A stretch of DNA of 40,420 nucleotides from Gluconobacter sp. Dm-62 (lineage in GTDB: Bacteria; Pseudomonadota; Alphaproteobacteria; Acetobacterales; Acetobacteraceae), in NCBI RefSeq assembly GCF_018256155.1, contig NZ_JAERLY010000019.1, positions 1-40,420 on the forward strand, given 5' to 3'. Position numbers and translations under genes: made by a program. Below the pieces are notes generated by a model. The model was not told the DNA's origin, searched no databases, and saw only the letters and a list, made by a program, of their open reading frames with translations. This document shows, one piece after another, positions 34,170 through 40,420 of this stretch (positions are counted from its first letter, which is position 1; every line of letters starts with the position of its first letter).

Positions 34170-34348
34170 ATCATCCCCCTAGGCAAACAGCGTCGGCCCC
34201 AAGGAAACGCGTGTTTATCTCTCCGATTTTACCCTAAAACTGTAAGTCTCGCTATCGGCCTAACCCGCCTGCAAGAGATCGTGTTGCTTATGTCCGTTAT
34301 GCGGAAAGCTGTTCATCGGTGAGTATGTCAAATATGAGGGCACTGCTG

Positions 34349-34410
34349 CCTGTCTGTTCAGGTTTCCTCGAGCAGACAGGTGGCTCTTGGGGGAAGGCGA
34401 ATATCTGCGT
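34349..34410. repeat. Structured direct repeat, copy B
   Basis: CCTGTCTGTTC (34349-34359) and GAGCAGACAGG (34370-34380) form an 11-bp stem with one G-U pair around a 10-nt loop. It is followed by a G run and AGGCGAATATCTGC. The loop differs from copy A while the stem and tail are kept. Confidence 0.72.
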
Positions 34411-34523
34411 TTCAACGAGAACCATGAGGAAGCTGGCGTCACCGCCAATACCGGAGCGTTACACATCCTTACCGAGGCAGCGTGTAAAAATAATCGTTCC
34501 GGATGTGCAGTCTGTCGTCCCGG

Positions 34524-34682
34524 TCACCCATTGGCGGAAGCAAGTTTCAGTTTCACCATGACGACTTTGGGATGGTCGCCGATGCGCTCGACATCTAAGA
34601 GGCCGGATGCCTCGGCCAATTCGGACAGGCGGCTATAGCCGTAGTTGCGTGCGTCGAAGTCCGGTGCCTGTTTGGCAAGAAC
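34524..34682 (-). pseudogene. C-terminal LOTUS/OST-HTH remnant of an NYN-domain protein
   Basis: On the minus strand the frame reads KQAPDFDARNYGYSRLSELA, then EASGLLDVERIGDHPKVVMV. The FDARNYGYxKLSxLxEAxGL block is the LOTUS (OST-HTH) RNA-binding domain found at the end of bacterial NYN (PIN-like nuclease) proteins. Only about 50 residues are present. The IS3-family OrfB fragment joins it directly upstream, so the IS has cut or replaced the rest of the gene. Confidence 0.7.
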
Positions 34683-34825
34683 AGCTCTTTGTCTTTCTGG
34701 CTGCGCGCACAAGGTTTTTTCTGCCTGGCAACGGTTGCATAATAGACAGATGGCGCAATCGGCAGGATCTTGCAGATTGACCCGACACCATATGTCTGCC
34801 GATGCTCCTCAATGAAGCGCGTCAT
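34683..34825 (-). pseudogene. IS3-family OrfB, N-terminal fragment
   Basis: Reads MTRFIEEHRQTYGVGSICKI, then LPIAPSVYYATVARQKKPCA and RSQKDKEL. This is the normal start of an IS3-family OrfB (transposase catalytic subunit) up to the residues just before the conserved YGxRKVW block. It overlaps the end of OrfA by four bases, as required for the programmed frameshift of this family. The sequence then passes into the NYN/LOTUS remnant, so the integrase core is missing. Confidence 0.82.
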
Positions 34826-35145
34826 GGCCCGAACCGGCGGTCGAGTTCCGCCTGGGCAAAATACGCAGAAGCCTTACGCAGGATTTCATTGGCCTGCCGC
34901 AATTCGCGGTTCTCTCGCTCCAGTTGCCTGATCTTTTCCCGATCAGGCAGTTCACTCACCGCAGGCGCATTGGCCCGCTCATGCAGACGGGTCCATTTTG
35001 ACAGCGTGTCAGGATGAATATCCAGCTTTGGCGCTATCATCATCACCGCAGACCAGCGTGATGGATGGCTCTTCTCTTCCTCCAGAACCATGCGAGCCGC
35101 ACGTTCACGAAATTCAGGCGGAAAACGCTTCGATTTGTTGCTCAT
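34822..35145 (-). CDS. IS3-family OrfA (transposase DNA-binding subunit)
   Basis: 107 residues. The helix-turn-helix starts RFPPEFRERAARMVLEEEKS and includes LDIHPDTLSKWTRLHERANA. A leucine-zipper region, REKIRQLERENRELRQANEILRKASAYFA, follows and is typical of the group. The frame is intact, but its OrfB partner is cut after about 45 residues, so the element cannot move by itself. The 5' end of the element is presumably near 35160-35180. Confidence 0.88.
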   Translation of the reverse strand: MSNKSKRFPPEFRERAARMVLEEEKSHPSRWSAVMMIAPKLDIHPDTLSKWTRLHERANAPAVSELPDREKIRQLERENRELRQANEILRKASAYFAQAELDRRFGP

Positions 35146-35195
35146 GAATTCTTCTTACCTCTCGGGTCGTTCTGTCTCCACAAAACCCGGGGCAA

Positions 35196-35287
35196 TTCAG
35201 ATTGCCTTTTACAACCAACAGCGCCCTGATCAGGCATTGAAGATGATGACCCCGGATGCGGCTTACGCCGCTACATTAACCGCATGA
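35196..35287 (+). pseudogene. IS3-family OrfB, extreme C-terminus
   Basis: IAFYNQQRPDQALKMMTPDA followed by AYAATLTA and a stop is the usual C-terminal end of IS3-type OrfB (the Y-N-xx-R-P-H-Q-A-L block). It lies in the opposite orientation to the neighbouring OrfA and so derives from a separate copy or an inversion. Confidence 0.75.
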
Positions 35288-35319
35288 CCTGAGCAGAAAG
35301 CGGTGGGTCATTACATGGT

Positions 35320-35407
35320 CGTACAGAAGAACCAGCGTGATCAAGCAAAACCAGAAAAATGGAATCACAGTGGATCCCTCAATAACAGCAGGTTTTTAGA
35401 ACCCTCC
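35320..35407 (-). mobile_element. End of an IS5-type element (relic)
   Basis: Read on the minus strand, GGAGGGTTCTAAAAACC (35391-35407) is followed 39 bases from its start by GTGATTCCATTT. The intact IS5 element at 120 has the same arrangement (GGAGGGTTCGAAAAACC, then GTGATTCCATTT after 38 bases). No transposase remains. This end supplies the stop codon of the second HxlR gene. Confidence 0.7.
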
Positions 35408-35788
35408 ATCTGTTGGCGAGCCCTTCAGGTCGGCGCAGACCTCAGGAACACGTCCGAACGTCGTATGCTCATCGCCCCATCTCTTGAGAGTCATAATGAC
35501 GGGCTCAAGGGTCCGACCGCGTGCGGTCAGACTGTATTCCACCTTTGGCGGAACTTCCGGGTAAACCGTCCGCAACACAAACCCGTCCCGCTCCAGCTCG
35601 CGAAGCTGGGTGGTCAACATTCTCTGGGTGATATTGGGCAAACGTTTGCGGATGGCGTTGAAGCGCAGGGTCCCCTGAAGCAGGTGATAGAGGATCACAC
35701 CTTTCCATTTTCCGTCGATGAGTTGAAGCGTTGCTTCAACAGCGCAGCCGGGGCTGCAATCAAGTGATTTATGGCGGATGCGGGTCAT
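35396..35788 (-). CDS. HxlR/DUF24-family redox-type regulator (cargo copy 2)
   Basis: About 130 residues from the ATG at 35788 (MTRIRHKS). It is nearly identical to the copy in the Tn3-type transposon: the Cys in PGCAVE and the helix-turn-helix are unchanged. Differences cluster near the C-terminus (ALKAWGDEHTEFGHVPEIC versus TLKRWGDEHTTFGRVPEVC). The last residues, TDGGF and the TAA stop, come from the IS5-type end that replaced the Tn3 repeat here. It is divergent from the second dehydrogenase copy across a conserved 100-bp gap, so regulation should be alike and cross-talk between the two copies is likely. Confidence 0.88.
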   Translation of the reverse strand: MTRIRHKSLDCSPGCAVEATLQLIDGKWKGVILYHLLQGTLRFNAIRKRLPNITQRMLTTQLRELERDGFVLRTVYPEVPPKVEYSLTARGRTLEPVIMTLKRWGDEHTTFGRVPEVCADLKGSPTDGGF

Positions 35789-35888
35789 AACGGTATCATT
35801 TCCGACACTATGGGCGTTAAAAGTGCGTTCTTGTCTGAAAACAATATAATGCTCACTCTTCTCCTCATTCAACAGAGGAGCAGACATT

Positions 35889-36908
35889 ATGCGGGCCATC
35901 GGTTATCAGATGCCTCTTCCCATCGAAAATCCGGCAGCCCTTCAGGACATCGATCTGCCAAAACCTGTTCCCACGGGGCGTGATCTTCTGGTGGAGATTA
36001 AAGCTGTCTCGGTCAATCCGGTTGATACAAAAGTCCGCCGCAGCGCAACACCAGAGGCGAGTCAATGGCGCGTTCTGGGCTGGGATGCTGCGGGTGTTGT
36101 CGTTGGCACCGGACCAGACGTGATGGATTTTTCTGTCGGCGATGAGGTCTTTTATGCGGGTGCGATCAATCGCCCGGGGACTAACGCTGAGTTTCATCTG
36201 GTCGATGAGCGGATTGTCGGACGCAAACCCCGCTCTCTGAACTGGGCTGAAGCCGCGGCCTTACCCCTGACAGCAATCACTGCCTGGGAGATGCTTTTCG
36301 ATCGCCTGGATATTCGGCGCCCTGTCCCGGGAACAACGCCGTCCATTCTAATTATCGGAGGCGCAGGTGGGGTCAGTTCTATGGCGATCCAGTTGGCCAA
36401 GGTTCTGACTGATATCACGGTCATTGCTACGGCTTCGCGCCCCGAAACGCAGGACTGGGTCGCATCTCTTGGGGCAGATTACGTGATCGATCACAGTAAG
36501 CCTCTGGCCGCACAGGTTGCTGCCCTTCCTACGGGCGCTCCCGGTTTTGTTTTTTCCACGACGCAGACAGATCGACACCTGGCAGAGATCGTCGCACTTC
36601 TTGCCCCACAGGGGCATTTCGGCCTGATCGATGATCCGGCTGAACTTAATGCTCTACCTCTGAAGCGAAAAAGCCTCTCGCTGCACTGGGAACTGATGTT
36701 TACGCGTTCACTGTTCGGAACGGCAGACATCAGCGCTCAGGGGAAACTCCTGAACGACGTGTCGCGTCTTGTAGAGGAAGGTCGTCTTCGCACGACGCTC
36801 GGTAAAGAGTTCGGGCTCATCACTGCGGCCAATCTGCGGGATGCTCACGCCCTGATCGAGAGCGGTCAGGCTAAAGGCAAGATCGTACTCGAGGGTTTTG
36901 CAGCCTGA
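35889..36908 (+). CDS. Zinc-type alcohol dehydrogenase / quinone oxidoreductase family protein (cargo copy 2)
   Basis: 339 residues, the same length as the copy at 22303-23322. Twenty-two substitutions are counted by eye, including IIGGAGGVSS for IIGGGGGVSS in the cofactor loop and a cluster near the C-terminus (GKEFGLITAANLRD versus GKNLGAITAANLRE). All likely functional motifs are kept and the leader GAGGAGCAGAC is identical, so this copy is probably active. It is followed not by the cupin but by an SDR gene 79 bases downstream. Confidence 0.92.
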   Translation: MRAIGYQMPLPIENPAALQDIDLPKPVPTGRDLLVEIKAVSVNPVDTKVRRSATPEASQWRVLGWDAAGVVVGTGPDVMDFSVGDEVFYAGAINRPGTNAEFHLVDERIVGRKPRSLNWAEAAALPLTAITAWEMLFDRLDIRRPVPGTTPSILIIGGAGGVSSMAIQLAKVLTDITVIATASRPETQDWVASLGADYVIDHSKPLAAQVAALPTGAPGFVFSTTQTDRHLAEIVALLAPQGHFGLIDDPAELNALPLKRKSLSLHWELMFTRSLFGTADISAQGKLLNDVSRLVEEGRLRTTLGKEFGLITAANLRDAHALIESGQAKGKIVLEGFAA

Positions 36909-36987
36909 AATTATATTTCGATGACCTTACACGAAGAGAAAGCCTTCCCATTTTTCTGAAATTCGAAATCTCAAAATGGAGATCAAC

Positions 36988-37746
36988 ATGAAACTGACAG
37001 ACAATACCATACTGATTACTGGAGGTGGTTCCGGCATCGGTCGTGCCCTTGCCGAAGCATTTCATCAGAATGGCAACAAGGTCATTATTGCCGGGCGTCG
37101 CCGTTTAAGGCTTGATGAGGTTACAGCAGCGAATCCTGGCATGGAGGCCATTGAACTGGATCTCGAAATTCCGGCTGATATCCAGAACGCTGCGGAGCAA
37201 ATTCAACGAAATTACCCGTCGTTGAACGTGCTTATCAACAATGCCGGAATCATGTTGCCAGATACAGCGGCCGGGCGAATAGATGACAATCTTCTGACCT
37301 CAACCTTCACCACTAATTTTGCTGCTCCGATTCGACTGACTTCTGCTCTCATGCCGCACCTTAAGGCACAGTCCCAATCAACCATTATCTACAATACTTC
37401 CGGACTGGCCTTTATTCCGCTTGCACTGACAGCAGTTTATTCTGCATCTAAAGCCGCTCTCCATTCTTACGTAATGTCGCAGCGTTTTCTGCTTAAGGAC
37501 ACGAACATCGACGTCATCGAGATCGCACCGCCGTGGGTGCGGACCGAACTGATGAACAGTCAAGAAGCAGAAGCCGCTGTCCCTCTAAAGAAATTTATTT
37601 CCGATACTATGGCTCTTTTGGCCACAGAGAAGAACGAAATCATCGTTGATGAAGCAAAAAAATTTCGCGAGGCTTCAGGCCCGCAAGAATATGAATTCGT
37701 CGAAAGTTTTAATGAGAAAATGCAAGCACTTTTCCAAAATGGATAG
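36988..37746 (+). CDS. Short-chain dehydrogenase/reductase (SDR, DltE-like)
   Basis: About 252 residues from the ATG at 36988 (MKLTDNTI), 6 bases after GGAG; an in-frame ATG at 36976 overlaps that ribosome-binding site. The cofactor motif is ILITGGGSGIGRALAEAF, followed by LNVLINNAGIM (NNAG) and the active-site pattern with Ser in YNTSGLAF and Tyr-x3-Lys in AVYSASKAAL. The Arg after the first glycine motif (AGRRRLRL) suggests NADPH. It has no counterpart in the Tn3-type copy. It lies directly after dehydrogenase copy 2 and probably shares its HxlR-controlled transcript. Confidence 0.9.
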   Translation: MKLTDNTILITGGGSGIGRALAEAFHQNGNKVIIAGRRRLRLDEVTAANPGMEAIELDLEIPADIQNAAEQIQRNYPSLNVLINNAGIMLPDTAAGRIDDNLLTSTFTTNFAAPIRLTSALMPHLKAQSQSTIIYNTSGLAFIPLALTAVYSASKAALHSYVMSQRFLLKDTNIDVIEIAPPWVRTELMNSQEAEAAVPLKKFISDTMALLATEKNEIIVDEAKKFREASGPQEYEFVESFNEKMQALFQNG

Positions 37747-37970
37747 GGAGGGGGCATCTATACCTGTCTGGTAAATAAAAAAGGCTATCATACGGCATGT
37801 CATCTGTTTGCGTGCCGTATAACCCCTGTGACCACAAATGGGATCACAATTGATGAGTTACTAGAGATACCGACATACTGGAGAAAAGGTTCAAATCCGC
37901 ACTCACATGTTTCACTGACTTGGTATTGCAGCAAGCAGCCTGATCGTTTCTTGCTGGGTATTTAATCCCT

Positions 37971-38141
37971 TCATTTGATGGGGGAATTGAGGATGAATGT
38001 TTCTGGCTCTGAAGCCCATATCCTGCAGATGTATTCGTAAAGCGTGAGTCTTAGCTCGAAATGATTGGCGAACATGAAGTCATTGAGGTGCGTTCTCAAC
38101 AGATCATAGTTGCTGTAATGGAAATATTTCACGGTTTGTCC
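37971..38141 (-). pseudogene. IS481-family transposase, C-terminal fragment
   Basis: On the minus strand: TVKYFHYSNYDLLRTHLNDF, MFANHFELRLTLYEYICRIW and ASEPETFILN. This is the end of an IS481-type transposase (pattern VKRxHYDxHxQLRxHLxDFV...TPYExIxxxWxxEPExFxLNP), with the short R-L-K-x-L-x-G-L stretch before TPYE lost. The rest of the element is absent. Confidence 0.75.
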
Positions 38142-38360
38142 CCTTCGACATCGGGTAGACGCGAAATCCCGTAACTCTGAATACCGCGTTGTAGAGCTCA
38201 ACGTGTCAGATGCCTCTCGCGTGCGAAAAACGATTGGACAGTCAGGCAATATCGCCTTCGTGCATCTCTGAACCGTAGAAAAAGGCGAGATTATAGTGCT
38301 GCATCAGGTCGCCGATACTGCTGCCATACAGAAACTTCTTGGAAGTGGAGAACTGGTGTT
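38142..38360. other. Spacer before cupin remnant
   Basis: No gene is seen. Part of an IS481-like end may continue to about 38250. The last 40 bases include GGAAGTGGAG before the cupin start codon, unlike the GAGGAGCAGAC leader of copy 1, so the joint of the second cargo copy lies just upstream of 38361. Confidence 0.35.
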
Positions 38361-38636
38361 ATGAATGCCGAAGAGCATCTAATGACCTTGAACCGGACGG
38401 GTGGAAGGTTCAATCTCAATGAAATTGCCGCCGCGTTCCCGGAAACGGCGGAGGAGGCCCCGTTTGCACCCGGTCATCTTCTAGTGTTCCCCCGTTGGGC
38501 GGTGCATGCCGTGCCCCGTATTCTGAGCCATCCAATCGTTTTTCTTGCCATTGATACGCTGCGACGGGCGCCAGACGACGTGGTGTTCGTGGATCCTGCC
38601 GACGGTACGCCGTCCGGTTTTATTGCGGGGATCTGA
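38361..38636 (+). pseudogene. Cupin (cargo copy 2) with in-frame deletion of the metal-binding motif
   Basis: 91 residues, starting MNAEEHLMTLNRTGGRFNLN and ending DPADGTPSGFIAGI, nearly the same as the cupin at 21816. Between FPETA and EEAPFAPGHLLVFP, 53 residues are missing in frame, including motif 1 with its two His and Glu ligands (HYHTQCDE in copy 1). Reading is open but the barrel cannot form normally. The joint has a short GGA microhomology. It may still be translated, but is unlikely to work as a metal cupin. Confidence 0.85.
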
Positions 38637-38640
38637 TATC

Positions 38641-38751
38641 ATGGGATTCATGAAACAGAAGCGACGGCAGGCTTTCCGAGCAACTAGCCTGCGCAGTATC
38701 GCTGCTAACATCAGACCGATTATCCCGGTAAGCGCACAGTTACCCAATTGA
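38641..38751 (+). pseudogene. Start of MRJP-like propeller gene (cargo copy 2), truncated
   Basis: MGFMKQKRRQAFRATSLRSI matches MGVMKQNQPHAFTKRGLRRI, the signal-peptide start of the propeller gene at 21811. The similarity ends near 38706 and an unrelated tail runs to TGA at 38751. More than 90% of the gene is missing. The spacing from the cupin stop (4 bases) is the same as in copy 1. Confidence 0.8.
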
Positions 38752-38790
38752 TTGTTGACTTAGGAAATGATCGTTCTCTATGTTGGTTTC

Positions 38791-39405
38791 ATGAACAATA
38801 TAGTCTCATCTTTCCCCAGCCCGGCTATGGGCCGGCCGCGTGCCTTCGATATGGAAACGGTTATCGCACGTACCGTGCCGGTATTTCGCGAGTATGGATA
38901 TGCTGGCGCCTCGATCGATCGTCTTAAAACCGCTACCGGGCTCACCGCAGGCAGCCTTTACAAAGCATTCACTGACAAGCGGGGCGTGTTCGAAGCGGCG
39001 TTCACGCATTATGTGAAGCAAAGACGGCAAGATCTTGCAGCTCGGCTTCTGAAGGCGAGCACCGGACGTGAACGCATTGCCGAGAGCCTCCGCTTCTATT
39101 TGGAAGCAGCTTCCGGCTTCGAAGGGCGGCAAGGTTGTCTCGTTCTAGCAAGCCTGATCGAAGCCACGACGCTGGACGGTGCCCTTCATGAGAGACTCAG
39201 CGATACACTGGCTACTAACCGAGCGGCGCTGATCACCATGCTGCGGGAGGGTCTGCAGGACGGATCAATCCGTGCCGAACTGCCGATCGAGGCCAGTGCC
39301 GATCTTCTTCTTAGCCTACTCCAAGGTTTTCGTGCCGTGGGCAAGCTTCACGATCCGGGGGACCATGACGCGTTGATAGGCATGTCTCTCAAGATATTAG
39401 ACTGA
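38791..39405 (+). CDS. TetR-family regulator
   Basis: About 204 residues. The helix-turn-helix is FDMETVIARTVPVFREYGYA, GASIDRLKTATGLTAGSLYK and AFTDKRGVFEAAF, followed by a C-terminal domain of the TetR_C type with GCLVLASLIEATTLDGALHERL. A -35 TTGACT at 38758 and a TATGTT 17-18 bases later suggest that transcription begins close to the ATG at 38791. The start could instead be 38827 (MGRPRAFD), which is the usual family start. It lies 14 bases upstream of the hydrolase gene in the same direction and probably controls that small operon. Confidence 0.88.
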   Translation: MNNIVSSFPSPAMGRPRAFDMETVIARTVPVFREYGYAGASIDRLKTATGLTAGSLYKAFTDKRGVFEAAFTHYVKQRRQDLAARLLKASTGRERIAESLRFYLEAASGFEGRQGCLVLASLIEATTLDGALHERLSDTLATNRAALITMLREGLQDGSIRAELPIEASADLLLSLLQGFRAVGKLHDPGDHDALIGMSLKILD

Positions 39406-39419
39406 GAATAGGACGAATT

Positions 39420-40298
39420 ATGATCGAACACCTCAACACTGCCCCGTTCAAGCATGCTTTCGAGACGGTTGATGGATTGCGGCTGCACTATGTAACGTGC
39501 GGATCGCAAGACGCTGAACCACTCGTTCTCCTTTCGGGCTATCCACAAAGCTGGTTTACTTGGCGTAGGGTCATGCCTCTCTTGGCAGACCGGTTCCGTG
39601 TCGTCGCTATTGACCTTCCTGGCCAAGGGGATTCCGATAAACCGCTTGATGGCTATGACACTGGAACGGTTGCGCGCCGCGTCCACGGCCTCGTCGCACG
39701 TGTCGGTCTGACCCATTACAACCTTGCGGCACATGACATCGGTGCTTGGGTCGGACTGCCCTACGCGTTGATGTACCCAAACGAAGTCAGCCGTCTCGCG
39801 CTCCTTGATGCCGGCATACCCGGTGTTACATTGCCCGATATGTTGCCAAACGCACCCGACCAAGCGTGGCGGACATGGCATTTCGCGTTCCATGCTATAC
39901 CTGACCTTCCTGAGGCTCTGATCACAGGACGTGAGCGCGTTTACCTCGACTGGTTCTTGCGTCGTAAGGCTGCCAACCCGCTAAGTTTCAGCGATGCGGA
40001 TATTGACGAATATGTCCGCATTTTCAGTCTTCCCGGTGCATTACGTGCAGGCCTCGCTTTCTATCGCGCGGCAAGTATATCCGCTGAGCAGAATCGTGCG
40101 CTGGTCCGTGATAGAAAACTCAGCATGCCCGTGCTCGCCGTCAGTGCTGACCAAGGATCGATCCCTGATATGGTCGCCCCGCTTAGACCGTTCGTAGACG
40201 ATCTACGCGGCAACACAGTGTCGTCCAGCGGTCACTTCATCCCCGAAGAACAGCCAGTGGCTGTTGCTCAATTGTTCGGAGAATTCTTTGCGGGCTAA
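39420..40298 (+). CDS. Alpha/beta hydrolase, epoxide-hydrolase-like
   Basis: 292 residues. The nucleophile elbow AAHDIGAWVG carries Asp106, so this is an epoxide hydrolase or haloalkane dehalogenase type and not a serine esterase. The oxyanion motif is LLSGYPQSW (Ser in place of the common His of HGxP). The catalytic His is H272 in SSSGHFIPEEQP, and AVSADQGS holds the probable acid. A cap region with FYRAAS contains a candidate epoxide-activating Tyr. It likely hydrolyses an organic epoxide in the cytoplasm. It follows the TetR gene by 14 bases, so the two form a self-regulated detoxification unit. Confidence 0.88.
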   Translation: MIEHLNTAPFKHAFETVDGLRLHYVTCGSQDAEPLVLLSGYPQSWFTWRRVMPLLADRFRVVAIDLPGQGDSDKPLDGYDTGTVARRVHGLVARVGLTHYNLAAHDIGAWVGLPYALMYPNEVSRLALLDAGIPGVTLPDMLPNAPDQAWRTWHFAFHAIPDLPEALITGRERVYLDWFLRRKAANPLSFSDADIDEYVRIFSLPGALRAGLAFYRAASISAEQNRALVRDRKLSMPVLAVSADQGSIPDMVAPLRPFVDDLRGNTVSSSGHFIPEEQPVAVAQLFGEFFAG

Positions 40299-40349
40299 TG
40301 AGCGCGAAGTTCGTGATGCCCCTCAACGGCTGGCGTCTCACAACCAGAG

Positions 40350-40420
40350 GTGGCCCCCATTTTTCGGACAGGTGTCTAAGCTATAATCCGACCTGAGAGA
40401 GGACGGGTTTTATGGGCAAG
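40350..40420 (+). mobile_element. Start of an insertion sequence, cut by the window edge
   Basis: From about 40352 the sequence GGTGGCCCCCATTTTTCGGA resembles the terminal repeat of IS3-family elements. It is followed by TATAAT-like bases, a GAGAGAGGA ribosome-binding site and an ATG at 40412 (MGK...). The transposase itself lies beyond the window. Confidence 0.5.

Noticed and set aside
35396-38751. Cargo copy 2 as a second intact Tn3-type transposon
   Set aside because: Neither 38-bp repeat is found next to it; an IS5-type end occupies the regulator side and the other side is truncated.
1-40420. CRISPR arrays, tRNA or rRNA genes, prophage structural genes, replication origins
   Set aside because: None of their typical repeats, conserved loops or protein motifs were seen anywhere in the window.

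Overview
The window looks like an accessory, transposon-scarred stretch of an alphaproteobacterial genome or plasmid, most likely from an acetic acid bacterium (Acetobacteraceae: Acetobacter, Gluconobacter or Komagataeibacter). This is inferred from the IS1031-like transposase fragment, the moderately high GC, and the mix of TonB receptors, LysR regulators and small detoxification operons. I see no replication, rRNA, tRNA or CRISPR sequence, so chromosome and plasmid cannot be told apart.

Layout. 116-1886: an intact IS5-family element abutting a broken IS1031-group transposase. 2018-7956: a nutrient-uptake locus (M20 peptidase, MHS symporter and TonB receptor on the minus strand, with a divergent LysR gene). 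8521-9330: a collapsed IS3-family element. 9460-11953: an AT-richer oleate hydratase gene, the tail of an SMR efflux gene and a small secreted protein. 12402-13499: an AI-2E-type permease. 13766-18555: a probable copper locus (SCO1/SenC, PepSY membrane protein, TonB receptor, DUF2946-like protein). 18817-20027: a frameshifted cation-diffusion-facilitator gene divergent from a MerR regulator, with a textbook 19-bp-spacer MerR promoter between them.

20049-23842 is the best-defined new structure: a 3.8-kb transposon with 38-bp Tn3-family inverted repeats and a perfect 5-bp target duplication (GTACC). Its tnpA and tnpR are fused remnants. Its cargo is a DUF24/HxlR redox-type regulator, a quinone-oxidoreductase-like dehydrogenase, a cupin and a secreted Yellow/MRJP-like beta-propeller protein. 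A diverged, partly decayed second copy of the same cargo lies in the opposite orientation at 35396-38751; it has gained an SDR gene, lost the cupin metal-binding core, and keeps only the start of the propeller gene.

24234-24904: a RelE/HigB-type toxin-antitoxin pair with a perfect operator palindrome. 25014-27243: a cyanate locus (CynR-like regulator, truncated carbonic anhydrase, intact cyanase, DUF1348 protein). 27714-32730: a TetR gene with its operator, an isochorismatase-like hydrolase, a DHA2 exporter, an amidohydrolase-family decarboxylase-like enzyme and a LysR gene. 32793-34410: an HNH nuclease gene between two direct repeats that each form an 11-bp stem with a 10-nt loop. 34524-35407: a pile-up of IS3, IS5 and NYN/LOTUS-gene fragments. 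38791-40298: a TetR gene and an epoxide-hydrolase-like gene, followed by the start of another IS at the window edge.

Taken together, this is a patchwork of stress and detoxification modules (metals, electrophiles or quinones, cyanate, aromatic or epoxide compounds, fatty acids), each with its own regulator and separated by transposon debris. That pattern fits repeated transposon-driven gain and partial loss.
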